From NCBI RefSeq assembly GCF_026343295.1, contig NZ_JAPELY010000005.1, positions 349,629-413,628 of the forward strand: DNA of 64,000 bases, read 5' to 3'. Each line of letters begins with the position of its first letter. Positions within the stretch are counted from its first letter, which is position 1. Of the stretch, positions 1 to 8,630 are shown piece by piece. The translations under genes and the position numbers were made by a program. Source of the DNA: Streptomyces sp. NBC_00083 (GTDB lineage Bacteria > Actinomycetota > Actinomycetes > Streptomycetales > Streptomycetaceae). The notes under the pieces are model-generated. The model was not told the origin of the DNA. It saw only the letters and a list, made by a program, of their open reading frames with translations, and searched no databases.

Positions 1-1157
1 ACCGGGACATCAAGCCGGGCAACGTGATGATGACCAAGCGCGGCATCGTCAAGGTGATGGACTTCGGCATCGCCCGCGCCATGCAGTCCGGCGTCACCTC
101 CATGACCCAGACCGGCATGGTCGTCGGCACCCCCCAGTACCTCTCGCCCGAGCAGGCCCTCGGCCGCGGTGTGGACGCCCGCTCCGACCTGTACTCGGTC
201 GGCATCATGCTCTTCCAGCTCCTGACGGGCCGCATCCCCTTCGACGCGGACTCGCCGCTGGCGATCGCGTACGCACACGTCCAGGAGGAGCCGGTCGCCC
301 CGTCCTCCGTCAACCGGTCGATCACGCCGGCCGTGGACGCGCTGGTGGCCCGCGCCTTGAAGAAGAACCCGAACGAGCGCTTCCCGAGCGCCCAGGTCAT
401 GCACGACGAGATCCACCGGATCGCCTCCGCGGGACAGATGGGCGCGGCCCCGGTCATCACCGGCGGCGCCCCGCCGGTCAGCGGCGCCGGTGTCGGCTCG
501 ACGGTCTTCCCGCCGCTCGACCCGGGGGCCGCTCCCGGCCCGCAGGGCAGCGTGCAGACGCCGTACCAGTCGGGCCCCTACGGTCCGCCCACCCCGGCGC
601 CGACGCCGATGGCCCAGCCGTCGTACGGATACCCGCAGCAGCACGCGCCGATGGCGTCCCACACCCCGCCGCCCTACACGATGTCCCCGGCCCAGACCGC
701 GGCCCCCGCGTCCGGCGGCGGCAAGCGGAACACCGGCGTGATCGTGGGCGCCGTGGCAGTGGCGCTCCTCGCGGTCGGCGGTCTGATCACGGCGCTGACC
801 CTGAACAAGGGCGACGCGACCGGGGGCGGCGACGCCAAGGCCAGCACCTCGGCGGCGGCCGGCCACAAGGGCCCCGAGCGCGACCGCAAGATGGACACCG
901 AGAAGTGCACCTCGCCGCAGACCTCCACCCTCGACCCGGGCAAGGTGCAGGCACCCGACTTCTCGTACAAGGACATCCTGTCGGTGAAGTCCTGCATCCA
1001 GGCCGCCGGCTGGAAGGTCAACACGGAGACCATCGACGACGGCCAGTGGGGCCAGGACGTGGTGGTCACGCAGTTCCCCGCCGCAGGCGTCGACGTGGAC
1101 AAGAAGAACGCGCAGTTCACGCTGCAGATCTCGTCGGGCAACCCGCCCAGTCAGTGA
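1..1157 (+). CDS. Ser/Thr protein kinase, C-terminal part
   Basis: The window opens inside the catalytic loop of a Hanks-type kinase (RDIKPGNVMM), in frame from base 3, so the N-lobe lies upstream. The DFG segment (MDFGIAR), the activation loop with several Thr, the substrate site GTPQYLSPEQ and the rest of the C-lobe follow. A long Pro/Gly/Ala-rich linker leads to one membrane helix (TGVIVGAVAVALLAVGGLI) and an extracytoplasmic region with one PASTA-like repeat ending at ISSGNPPSQ. It is therefore a membrane receptor kinase that probably senses cell-wall material. It resembles the complete PknB at 34525-36543 but carries a single PASTA-like unit instead of four. A strong hairpin follows the stop. 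Confidence 0.93.
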   Translation, partial: RDIKPGNVMMTKRGIVKVMDFGIARAMQSGVTSMTQTGMVVGTPQYLSPEQALGRGVDARSDLYSVGIMLFQLLTGRIPFDADSPLAIAYAHVQEEPVAPSSVNRSITPAVDALVARALKKNPNERFPSAQVMHDEIHRIASAGQMGAAPVITGGAPPVSGAGVGSTVFPPLDPGAAPGPQGSVQTPYQSGPYGPPTPAPTPMAQPSYGYPQQHAPMASHTPPPYTMSPAQTAAPASGGGKRNTGVIVGAVAVALLAVGGLITALTLNKGDATGGGDAKASTSAAAGHKGPERDRKMDTEKCTSPQTSTLDPGKVQAPDFSYKDILSVKSCIQAAGWKVNTETIDDGQWGQDVVVTQFPAAGVDVDKKNAQFTLQISSGNPPSQ

Positions 1158-1177
1158 ACACACACCGCTGATCCGTT

Positions 1178-1210
1178 CGGAGGCCCGGCACCCCTGGTGC
1201 CGGGCCTCCG
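1178..1210 (+). terminator. Terminator after the kinase gene
   Basis: A perfect 15-bp inverted repeat with a 3-nt loop (CCT) begins 20 bases after the kinase stop. It is GC-rich with no U-tract, as is common in Streptomyces. Confidence 0.8.
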
Positions 1211-1390
1211 TGCGTCGAGAGCCCCTTTTTCGTCGCGCGCGACGTGCCTCGCGCAGCGGGAAGGGTCCGGGCCACCCGTCCATTCGGCGCAGGCCGGCCG
1301 GCTCCCGGGATGCCGCGCAACTCGCCCCGTGTGACGCTGATTCGGCCACCTCAGGCGATCCTGCGCATTCGTACGGGAAGGGGCCCCGCC

Positions 1391-1933
1391 ATGGCTCCAG
1401 GGGTCCGGTCGCTCACCGCGGCCGTTTCACTGACGGGAGCGCTGCTCCTGACGCCCCTGCCCCTCGCGGTCGCCGTCGGCGACCCGACACCCACCGCCTC
1501 CACGAGCCCGTCCGGCCCGGCCGGGCCGTCGCCCTCGGCCTCGGCGTCGGGGGTGAGTCCGTCCCAAGTGGCCGATGGCAACCAGCACCTCGCGGGCAGC
1601 CGGGCCGGCGTCGGCCGGATACGGCCGGGCCGCGTCGACACCCAGTACCCCGCCGTCTCGGACTTCTCCGACGAGACGGTCCCGGCCCTGCAGGACACGA
1701 GCCCGCAGGCGCCCGCGCGGATCCCCGCCCCGGAGCCCTCTCAGCCGGCACCACCGCCGACGCCCGCCCCCAGGGACCCCCCGGCGCGCACTCATCCCCG
1801 GCACCATCAGACACCCCAGGCGCTCACCACCGGCGACTCCGATCTGCGGTTCCACGTCATGTCCCTGGGGGCGGGCCTCGCGCTGACCGGCCTGGGCCTC
1901 GGATTCCTGGCGCTGCGGCTCCGGCGGCCCTGA
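1391..1933 (+). CDS. Secreted, Pro/Ser/Thr-rich protein with C-terminal membrane anchor
   Basis: I do not recognise a family. The ATG at 1391 was chosen because GGAAGGGG lies just upstream and a clear signal peptide follows (MAPGVRSLTAAVSLTGALLL, then Ala-rich). An earlier in-frame ATG at 1244 would put about 49 charged residues before it. The middle is low-complexity Pro/Ser/Thr/Ala sequence typical of wall-spanning stalks. The C-terminus has a hydrophobic stretch (VMSLGAGLALTGLGLGFLAL) followed by RLRRP, the layout of a wall-exposed membrane-anchored protein. There is no LPxTG or LAxTG motif. It stands alone between the kinase and bpa. Confidence 0.7.
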   Translation: MAPGVRSLTAAVSLTGALLLTPLPLAVAVGDPTPTASTSPSGPAGPSPSASASGVSPSQVADGNQHLAGSRAGVGRIRPGRVDTQYPAVSDFSDETVPALQDTSPQAPARIPAPEPSQPAPPPTPAPRDPPARTHPRHHQTPQALTTGDSDLRFHVMSLGAGLALTGLGLGFLALRLRRP

Positions 1934-1967
1934 CCCGGATGCCGGGCGACCTGAACACGAAGACCGG

Positions 1968-2005
1968 CGAAGCGGCCGTGTTTCACGTGAAACACGGCCG
2001 CTTCG
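1968..2005. other. parS: parS site within a 38-bp perfect palindrome
   Basis: The ParB-binding 16-mer TGTTTCACGTGAAACA lies at 1979-1994. Base-by-base pairing extends perfectly outward to 1968 and 2005, far beyond the parS core, so the DNA could also form a long hairpin just after the preceding gene's stop at 1933. Confidence 0.93.
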
Positions 2006-2083
2006 GCCGGAATCGACACCTCCCCGGCGGTGGATCACCGCTTCCCGGGGGCACAACGGGATGTGAGGCACGTGTGCGAGAGA

Positions 2084-2632
2084 ATGGGCGGCATGGAGAT
2101 GCCGAGGAACGATAAGTCGCCGGAGAGCCCCCACATCCTGGTCGTAGGCCAGGACGGCATGGCCATCGGCGGTGGAGACGACGAGTCCCGCGAGGTCCCG
2201 GTGACGGAGATGGTCGAACAACCCGCGAAGGTCATGCGGATCGGCAGCATGATCAAGCAGCTTCTTGAGGAAGTCCGCGCGGCTCCTCTCGACGAGGCGA
2301 GCCGTGTGCGTCTGAAGGACATTCACGCCTCGTCCGTGAAGGAACTGGAAGACGGCCTCGCGCCGGAACTGGTCGAGGAGCTGGAGCGCCTCTCCCTTCC
2401 CTTCACGGAAGAGGCGATCCCCTCGGAGGCCGAACTGCGCATCGCGCAGGCTCAGTTGGTGGGCTGGCTCGAAGGGCTCTTCCACGGCATCCAGACGGCG
2501 CTCTTCGCCCAGCAGATGGCGGCGCGCGCCCAGTTGGAGCAGATGCGCCGCGCGCTGCCGCCCGGTGTGTCGCACGACGAGGACGACGAGGGCGGCCCGC
2601 ACGCGGGAGCCCGCTCGGGTCCGTACCTGTAA
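2084..2632 (+). CDS. bpa: Bacterial proteasome activator Bpa
   Basis: Bpa (PafE, DUF2587) forms ATP-independent rings that open the gate of the 20S proteasome. The core QPAKVMRIGSMIKQLLEE, the run AAPLDEASR and the helix LVGWLEGLFHGIQTALFAQQ closely match the mycobacterial protein as I know it. The C-terminus ends GPYL, corresponding to the mycobacterial GQYL tail that docks into the proteasome alpha ring. ATG at 2084 has GAGAGA upstream; in-frame ATGs at 2093 and 2099 are alternatives, and 2030 looks too early. It is monocistronic and ends in its own hairpin. Confidence 0.93.
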   Translation: MGGMEMPRNDKSPESPHILVVGQDGMAIGGGDDESREVPVTEMVEQPAKVMRIGSMIKQLLEEVRAAPLDEASRVRLKDIHASSVKELEDGLAPELVEELERLSLPFTEEAIPSEAELRIAQAQLVGWLEGLFHGIQTALFAQQMAARAQLEQMRRALPPGVSHDEDDEGGPHAGARSGPYL

Positions 2633-2695
2633 GCAGCACCGGGTCCGGCCCGCCGCGGCGAGCACGTGAGCCGCGGGGAACGCATGAACCATGGT

Positions 2696-2725
2696 GAAAG
2701 GGGACGCCGTCCGGCGCCCCCTTTC
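2696..2725 (+). terminator. Terminator after bpa
   Basis: A 13-bp stem with one mismatch (GAAAGGGGaCGCC against GGCGCCCCCTTTC) and a 4-nt loop lies between convergent genes. It probably stops transcription from both sides. Confidence 0.7.
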
Positions 2726-2769
2726 TCGCGTCCCGCCCCCGCGTGCCCGCCCTCGTGCCGTCTCGCGCG

Positions 2770-3747
2770 TCAGGCAGTCAGCAGGATCTTGCCGATGTGC
2801 TGGGAGGATTCGAGTACCCGGTGGCCCTCGGCGGCGTCGGCCAGCGGCACCGTCCGGTCCACCACGGGCCGTACGCCGCCTCCGGCGATGAGCGGCCACA
2901 CGTGTTCCCGCACCGCCGCCACGATCGCCGCCTTCTCCGAGGCCGGCCGGCCGCGCAGCGAGGTGGCGGTGACCGCGGCCCGCTTGGTGAGCAGTGCGCC
3001 CAGGTTCAGCTCGCCCTTGGCACCGCCTTGGAGCCCGATCACCGCGAGCCGGCCGTTGACGGCGAGTGCCCGTACGTTCCGTTCCAGGTACTTCGCGCCC
3101 ATGATGTCGAGGATGACGTCGGCGCCGATGCCGTCGGTGGCCTTCAACACCTCGTCCACGAAGTCCTGTTCGCGGTAGTCGATCAGGATGTCGGCGCCGA
3201 GTTCCGCACAGCGCTCCAGCTTGGCCCGGCCGCCCGCCGTGACCGCGACCTTGGCGCCGATCGCCTTGCCGAGCTGGATCGCCATCGTGCCGATGCCGCT
3301 CGATCCGCCGTGCACCAGGAGCGTCTCACCGGGCCGCAGGTGAGACACCATGAACACGTTGGACCATACGGTGCAGACGACCTCGGGCAGAGCGGCCGCC
3401 TCGACCAGCCCCACCCCCTCGGGCACCGGCAGCAGCTGCCCGGTCGGTACGGCCACGCGCTGGGCGTAACCGCCGCCGCTCAGCAGGGCGCACACCTCGT
3501 CGCCGACGCTCCACCCGGACACCCCGGGGCCCAGCGCGGTGATCCGCCCCGAGCACTCCAGGCCCGGGTAGGGAGACGCGCCGGGCGGCGGGTTGTAGAA
3601 GCCCTGCCGCTGGAGCACGTCGGCACGGTTGACGGCGGCGGCGGCCACCTCGACGAGGACCTCGCCCTCGCCCGGTACGGGATCGGGGACCTCGGCCCAG
3701 ATGAGCGCCTCGGGACCGCCCGGCTCAGGAATCGTGATCGCATACAT
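2770..3747 (-). CDS. NAD(P)H quinone oxidoreductase (zinc-free MDR family)
   Basis: A 325-residue medium-chain dehydrogenase/reductase of the quinone oxidoreductase/PIG3 type. It begins MYAITIPEPGGPEAL, has the N-terminal GroES-like fold with NRADVLQRQG, and carries the nucleotide loop HGGSSGIGTMAIQLGKA. The structural-zinc cysteines of alcohol dehydrogenases are absent, fitting NADPH-dependent one- or two-electron reduction of quinones. ATG at 3747 was chosen over 3786 because the extra residues do not look like the family N-terminus. It is last in the leftward block after the K+ channel gene, 10 bases away, and is probably co-transcribed with it. Confidence 0.85.
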   Translation of the reverse strand: MYAITIPEPGGPEALIWAEVPDPVPGEGEVLVEVAAAAVNRADVLQRQGFYNPPPGASPYPGLECSGRITALGPGVSGWSVGDEVCALLSGGGYAQRVAVPTGQLLPVPEGVGLVEAAALPEVVCTVWSNVFMVSHLRPGETLLVHGGSSGIGTMAIQLGKAIGAKVAVTAGGRAKLERCAELGADILIDYREQDFVDEVLKATDGIGADVILDIMGAKYLERNVRALAVNGRLAVIGLQGGAKGELNLGALLTKRAAVTATSLRGRPASEKAAIVAAVREHVWPLIAGGGVRPVVDRTVPLADAAEGHRVLESSQHIGKILLTA

Positions 3748-3757
3748 GTCTGCGACG

Positions 3758-4843
3758 CTACTCCGGCCGGCCCTCCACCGGCCCACTGGCTCGTACGATC
3801 GTGATGAGCCGGTCCGTCAGCTGCAGGGGGCTCGCCCTGGCGTCGTCGTACGCCAGCAGCCGGTGGCCGCGCACCACGCTGACCACCAGGTCCTCGGTGT
3901 CGCGCACACCGCGTCCGACCTCGCTCTTGCGTACCGGACGCTCCACCATGTCGAGCCCGCTGCCCTGCTGGATCAGGTCCTCCATCACGGTGCCGGCGCT
4001 CGGGCTGAGCACGGACAGGCCGAGGAGGCGGCCGGCGGCGCTGGCGCTGGTGATCACCGCGTCCGCGCCGGACTGCCGCAGGAGCGGCGCGTTCTCCTCC
4101 TCGCGTACCGCCGCGACGATCTTGGCGCCGCGGTTGAGCTGGCGGGCCGTCAGTGTCACGAGGACCGCGGTGTCGTCGCGCTGGGTGGCGATGACGATCT
4201 GGCGGGCCCTCTGCACCTCGGCGCGCAACAGCACATCGCTGCGGGTGGCGTCGCCGAGGACGCCGGCGAATCCCTCGGCGTTGGCGGTCTCGATCACCTT
4301 CGCGCTCGGGTCGACGACGACGACCTGGTCCTTTTTCAGGCCCCTCGCGCAGAGGGTCTGGATCGCCGACCGGCCCTTCGTCCCGAAGCCGATGACGACG
4401 GTGTGTTCTCGCAACTGGGCCTTCCAGCGGTTGAGCCGCCACTCCTCGCGGGTCCGTTCGGTGAGGACTTCGAGGGTGGTTCCGACGAGGATGATCAGGA
4501 ACAGCACGCGCAACGGTGTGACCAGCAGGATGTTGGTGAGCCGCGCGCTGTCGCTGTAGGGCACGATGTCGCCGTAGCCCGTCGTGGAGAGGGTGACGGT
4601 GGCGTAGTAGACGGCGTCGAGGAAGTCGACCTTGCCGTTGGCGTTGTCGTGGTAGCCGCCGCGGTCGATCCAGACGATGAGCGTCGTCAGTATCAGCACC
4701 CCGAGCGCCATGAGCAGCCGCTTCGCGACCTGCCGCAGGGGCCGGTCGACGATCCGGCGGGGCAGCTGCACCCGCCGGGTGATGAGGTGTTCGCCCGCCT
4801 GTCGTGCCATCGCGTCGTGGCCGGGCAGTTTCACGTGAAACAT
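3758..4843 (-). CDS. Two-helix K+ channel with RCK (TrkA-N) domain
   Basis: A 361-residue MthK-like channel subunit. The first membrane helix is near residues 42-58, the pore loop has the potassium filter TTGYGD at 87-92, and a second helix is near 103-120. A Rossmann-type RCK domain begins at VVIGFGTKGRSA, and a TrkA-C-like end follows. It should form a tetrameric K+ channel gated by a cytoplasmic ligand. The start codon and the next four codons (MFHVK) are written by a parS site at 4828-4841. The start overlaps the moeA stop by 13 bases, so the two are translationally linked. Confidence 0.88.
   Translation of the reverse strand: MFHVKLPGHDAMARQAGEHLITRRVQLPRRIVDRPLRQVAKRLLMALGVLILTTLIVWIDRGGYHDNANGKVDFLDAVYYATVTLSTTGYGDIVPYSDSARLTNILLVTPLRVLFLIILVGTTLEVLTERTREEWRLNRWKAQLREHTVVIGFGTKGRSAIQTLCARGLKKDQVVVVDPSAKVIETANAEGFAGVLGDATRSDVLLRAEVQRARQIVIATQRDDTAVLVTLTARQLNRGAKIVAAVREEENAPLLRQSGADAVITSASAAGRLLGLSVLSPSAGTVMEDLIQQGSGLDMVERPVRKSEVGRGVRDTEDLVVSVVRGHRLLAYDDARASPLQLTDRLITIVRASGPVEGRPE
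4828..4841. other. parS: parS site in the moeA/K+ channel overlap
   Basis: A perfect GTTTCACGTGAAAC core flanked by A on both sides (14 of 16 in the extended motif). It is coding on the minus strand in two frames: it contains the moeA stop and encodes the first codons of the channel gene. Confidence 0.92.
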
Positions 4844-6180
4844 CCGTCGCCGGAGCCGGTGTGGGCCCACGGCAGATCGAGGATCTCCACCTCCTGGCCC
4901 GCTCGTGCGCCGCCGGGCGGCACCACCGCGAGCCCGTCGGCCGCCGCGACCCCGCGCAGCATGGCCGGCCCGTTGTAGTGCAGCGGCAGGACCCGGTCGG
5001 CGCGGTGCACCACCGGGACGAGCCGGGTGTCGTGCGGGTGCCCCTGCACCTCGTTGCGGAGCGGCGCGGTGTACGTCATCGGGCGGGCCCGGTGCGCGAG
5101 TTCACGCAGCAGCGGCTCGGCGAGGGTCAGGAGCCCGGAGACCGCGGCGAGCGGATTGCCGGGCAGCCCGACCAGATGCTTGCCCACGCCGATCTGCGCG
5201 AGCAGCATCGGGTGCCCCGGTCGCACGGCGACCCCGTCGACAAGAAGCTCGGCACCGGCCTTGTGCAGGACGGGGTGGACATGGTCGACCGGCCCGGACG
5301 CGGTGCCGCCCGTCGTGATGACGAGGTCGGCCGAGGAGCCGGTGACCGCGCCGAGCAGCGCGCCCGCGTCGTCCTTCAGCCGGCGGGTGGCGATCACGTC
5401 GGCGCCGAGCGCCCGGAGCCAGAACCCGAGCATCGGGCCGAGTGCGTCGCGGATCAGGCCGTCGTGGGGGAGGCCCTGGGTGAGCAGCTCGTCGCCGAGC
5501 ACGAGCACCTCGACGCGGGGCCTCGGCACGGTGGCCAGATCGTCGTATCCGGCCGCCGCGGCGAGGCCGAGCACCGCAGGGGTGACCAGCGCGCCGGCGG
5601 GCAGCAGGACGTCTCCCGAGCGGCACTCCTGGCCGCGCGGGCGGATGTCCTGGCCGTGCAGCACCACGCGGTCGGCCTGGAGCAGGGTGCGGGCTTCGTC
5701 GAAGCGGGCGTGTTCGCTGCGGATCACCGCGGTGGCGCCCGACGGGATGCGGGCGCCGGTGGCGATGCGTACCGCCTCCCCGTCGGCGAGCGGGGCGGGC
5801 GCCGCGTGTCCGGCGAGGACCCCGCCGTCCTGCACGGCCCAGGGCCCAGGCCCCGCGACCGCCCAGCCGTCCATGGCGGAGGTGTCGAAGGAGGGCAGGT
5901 CGGTGAGTGCGGTCAGCGGCTCGGTGAGGGTCTCGCCCAGCGCCTGGTCCAGCGGGACGCGATGGGCGCGCGGCGGCGCGGAACGGCCGGCACGAGCGGC
6001 CACGGCCCGTGCGTCGTCCCAGGGGGAGGCGCGGCGGTGGGGCGCGCCGGCCGCGGAGGGCTCCGGCCGGGGCCGGGCGGCGGGCTCGCTCGCGCGGCGC
6101 GGGGCGGTGCGGTCCGCGTCGCGCAGCAGGGCGAGGGCCTCGTCGGACCCGTCGTCCGCCGCCGGGGTCCGGGCGGTCAT
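4831..6180 (-). CDS. moeA: Molybdopterin molybdenumtransferase MoeA
   Basis: MoeA inserts molybdate into adenylylated molybdopterin. The 449-residue protein has the family blocks SFDTSAMDGWAV, RIATGARIPSGA, GDELLTQG, VITTGGTASGPVDHV and GLPGNPLAAVSG. An acidic/Ala extension of about 75 residues precedes the first conserved block. The start at 6180 overlaps the stop of the MobA-like gene by 4 bases (ATGA), placing two molybdenum-cofactor steps in one operon. An open frame runs upstream to 6438 but lies inside the MobA-like gene. Confidence 0.92.
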   Translation of the reverse strand: MTARTPAADDGSDEALALLRDADRTAPRRASEPAARPRPEPSAAGAPHRRASPWDDARAVAARAGRSAPPRAHRVPLDQALGETLTEPLTALTDLPSFDTSAMDGWAVAGPGPWAVQDGGVLAGHAAPAPLADGEAVRIATGARIPSGATAVIRSEHARFDEARTLLQADRVVLHGQDIRPRGQECRSGDVLLPAGALVTPAVLGLAAAAGYDDLATVPRPRVEVLVLGDELLTQGLPHDGLIRDALGPMLGFWLRALGADVIATRRLKDDAGALLGAVTGSSADLVITTGGTASGPVDHVHPVLHKAGAELLVDGVAVRPGHPMLLAQIGVGKHLVGLPGNPLAAVSGLLTLAEPLLRELAHRARPMTYTAPLRNEVQGHPHDTRLVPVVHRADRVLPLHYNGPAMLRGVAAADGLAVVPPGGARAGQEVEILDLPWAHTGSGDGCFT

Positions 6181-7166
6181 CCGGCGTCGTTCGTGGGGCC
6201 GTCGGCGGCCTCGGCCTCGGCCGCCCAGCGGTTGGCGAGCGCGGCCGCCTTGCGTGCCGCGTCCACCACGTCCTTGCCCTCGCCTCCCGCCTTCGCGGCC
6301 GCGTAGCCCACCAGGAAGGTGGTGAGGGGGGCGGCGGGCCGGGCCACGCCGTGGGCGGCGTCCCTTGCCAGGTCGAGCAGGACGCCGGTGTCGACGTCCA
6401 GTTCGATGCCGAGTTCGTCCTTGACTGCGGTGATCCATTCGTCCAGCACGCCCCCATGGTCCCTGATCCTGGCGCGCGCGGCGGCGAGGTCCTCCCAGGT
6501 GTCGCAGTCGAACGAGGCGAGGGGGTCCGCGGTCACGCGGGTGAGGTCGAGCGCGCGGGTGAGCCGCCGCAGCGGGAGCCCGGTGAGCGAACCGTGCTCG
6601 GCGGCGATCGACGCCAGTTCGCGGCGGAGCGGTTCGGCGCGGTAGACGGCGACCAGCGGCTGGTCGCGGCCGTCGGCGTCGGTGCAGAGCGCGCCGTCAC
6701 GGCCGGTGCGGCGCACTTCGGCGAGGAGCGCCCGCACGGTCGGCGCGCCGAGGAACGGCAGATCGGCCGAGAGCACGAGCACGCTCCCGGCCGATGTGTG
6801 CCGTACGCCGGCGTCGAGTGCGGCCAGCGGGCCGCCGCCGGCCGGTTCCTCCTGGGCCCAGGTCACCGGGCGCGCGGTCGCGCGCGGTTCGCTCACCACG
6901 ACGGTGGTGGCGGCGTCGGCGCAGGCGGAGAGCACCCGGTCGAGCAGGGACCGGCCGCCCACGCTGAGCCCCGGTTTGTCGGCGCCGCCGAGCCGCTTGG
7001 CGGCGCCCCCGGCGAGCACCACGGCGTCGTAGGCGGGGCCTGCGGTGCCGGGCTGCGGGCCGCCGGTGGCGGGGCCCGTGTCCGCGGTGTCCTGCGTGGA
7101 GCCTGCGGAGTCCTGAGCGGGGCTCGCGGAGTGCTGCGCGGCCCCGGCGGCGTCATACGCGGTCAT
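6177..7166 (-). CDS. MobA-like nucleotidyltransferase fused to DUF6457 domain
   Basis: Residues 45-240 form a MobA-type NTP transferase: AVVLAGGAAKRLGGADKPGL is the GTP-binding signature and LSADLPFL the metal-binding Asp region. MobA attaches GMP to Mo-molybdopterin. A helical tail from about residue 245 (DEWITAVKDELGIELDVD to the end) matches the DUF6457 domain as I know it. The first 44 residues are low-complexity. ATG at 7166 has GGGAG directly abutting it, so a later start is possible. It is first in the operon with moeA. Confidence 0.8.
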   Translation of the reverse strand: MTAYDAAGAAQHSASPAQDSAGSTQDTADTGPATGGPQPGTAGPAYDAVVLAGGAAKRLGGADKPGLSVGGRSLLDRVLSACADAATTVVVSEPRATARPVTWAQEEPAGGGPLAALDAGVRHTSAGSVLVLSADLPFLGAPTVRALLAEVRRTGRDGALCTDADGRDQPLVAVYRAEPLRRELASIAAEHGSLTGLPLRRLTRALDLTRVTADPLASFDCDTWEDLAAARARIRDHGGVLDEWITAVKDELGIELDVDTGVLLDLARDAAHGVARPAAPLTTFLVGYAAAKAGGEGKDVVDAARKAAALANRWAAEAEAADGPTNDAG

Positions 7167-7235
7167 CTCCCGAGTATGAGCCGCCGGTCGATCACCGTTA
7201 CCCCCGTGAACGTCCCGAGTTGACGGGGCCGTCGG

Positions 7236-8630
7236 TCACAAGGAGCGCAGGAGCACCGCCGGGTGTTCCACACAGTCCGCGACGTGGCGCAGGAAACCGC
7301 CCGCGGTGCCGCCGTCGCACACCCGGTGGTCGAAGGTGAGGGAGAGCTGCACGACCTGGCGGACGGCGAGCTCACCCTCGTACACCCACGGCTTGGGGAT
7401 GATGCGGCCGACGCCCAGCATCGCGGCCTCGGGGTGGTTGATGATCGGCGTGGAGCCGTCGACCCCGAAGACGCCGTAGTTGTTGAGGGTGAAGGTGCCC
7501 CCGGTCAGCTCGCCCGGGGTCAGCGTGCCCGTGCGGGACGCCTCGGTGAGACGGGCGAGTTCGGCCCCGAGCGAGTCGACGCTCCGGGTGTGGGCGTCAC
7601 GGACCACCGGCACGACCAGGCCGCGCTCGGTCTGGGCGGCGAAGCCCAGGTGCACCTCGGGCAGCCGCACGATCTCGCGGGCCGCCAGATCGACCGTCGA
7701 GTTGAGCTCGGGGAACCGGGCGAGGGCCGCCGTACAGATCCGGGCGAGCAGCGCGAGCACGGACACCTTGGGGCCGCCGGCCGCGTTCATGGCGGCGCGC
7801 GCCGCCATCAGCTCGGTCGCGTCGGCGTCCACCCAGCAGGTGGCGTCGGGGATTTCGGTGCGGCTGCGGCTGAGCTTGTCGGCGACCGCTCCGCGGATGC
7901 CGCGCAGCGCGATCCGCTCACCGACGGCGGTCGAGGCGGCGCGCCCGGAGGCGGCGGAGCCGGTCGTCAGGGCGGGTGCGGGCGCCGGGGCCGCGGGGGC
8001 CTTCATGGCCGACTCGACGTCGGCGCGCAGGATGAGGCCGTCGGGGCCCGTGCCCTGCAACGCCCGCAGATCGAGGCCGTGTTCGCGGGCCAGGCGGCGT
8101 ACGAGGGGCGAGATGACCGGCACGGGTCCCGGCGCCCCGGCGGGCGCCGACGCCACGGCCGCTGCCGGAGCCGCGACAGGGGCCGGGCCGGCCGCGCCGA
8201 CGGGGGCCGGGGCCGCGAACGGCACGGCGGGCCTGATCCGGCCGCGGCGGCGGGCGGTGGCCGCCCCCGTCCCGTAGCCGACCAGGACGTTGCCCGAACC
8301 CTCCGAGTGCTCGGAGGGGCCCGCGGCGGCCTCCCGCACCCGGCTCTCCACCGCCCGGTCCCCGGCGGCCTCCGCCGCCTGCGGGGGCCCGACCGCCACG
8401 GTCAACAGGGGCGCGCCGACGGGCAGTTCGGCGCCCTCCTCGCCGAAGCGGGCGGTGACCACTCCCCCGTAGGGGCAGGGCACCTCGACCATCGCCTTGG
8501 CGGTCTCCACCTCGACCACCGGCTGGTCCACGGCCACCACGTCGCCGACCGCGACGAGCCAGCGCACGATCTCCGCCTCGGTGAGCCCCTCCCCGAGGTC
8601 GGGCAGCTTGAACTCCAGGACCTTCGGCAT
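7236..8630 (-). CDS. bkdC: Branched-chain alpha-keto acid dehydrogenase E2 (dihydrolipoyl acyltransferase)
   Basis: This E2 core transfers the branched acyl group from lipoyl-lysine to CoA. Residues 1-80 are a lipoyl domain with the lipoylated Lys at about 45 (VETAKAMVEV). An Ala/Pro linker follows, then the E1/E3-binding domain (ISPLVRRLAREHGLDL), and then the catalytic domain ending with HRVCDGG, the HxxxDG acyltransferase motif. At 464 residues it has the normal length with one lipoyl domain. Its start shares one base with the stop of the E1-beta gene (TGATG). The products supply branched starters for fatty acids. Confidence 0.93.
   Translation of the reverse strand: MPKVLEFKLPDLGEGLTEAEIVRWLVAVGDVVAVDQPVVEVETAKAMVEVPCPYGGVVTARFGEEGAELPVGAPLLTVAVGPPQAAEAAGDRAVESRVREAAAGPSEHSEGSGNVLVGYGTGAATARRRGRIRPAVPFAAPAPVGAAGPAPVAAPAAAVASAPAGAPGPVPVISPLVRRLAREHGLDLRALQGTGPDGLILRADVESAMKAPAAPAPAPALTTGSAASGRAASTAVGERIALRGIRGAVADKLSRSRTEIPDATCWVDADATELMAARAAMNAAGGPKVSVLALLARICTAALARFPELNSTVDLAAREIVRLPEVHLGFAAQTERGLVVPVVRDAHTRSVDSLGAELARLTEASRTGTLTPGELTGGTFTLNNYGVFGVDGSTPIINHPEAAMLGVGRIIPKPWVYEGELAVRQVVQLSLTFDHRVCDGGTAGGFLRHVADCVEHPAVLLRSL

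Noticed and set aside
1427..2899. 490-residue minus-strand open frame across the secreted protein and bpa
   Set aside because: It is antisense to two well-supported genes, Arg/Gly/Pro-rich and has no domain; long antisense frames are expected at this GC content.
2743..3804. 353-residue plus-strand open frame opposite the quinone oxidoreductase
   Set aside because: The opposite strand encodes a clear MDR enzyme; this frame is a His/Arg/Gly-rich shadow.
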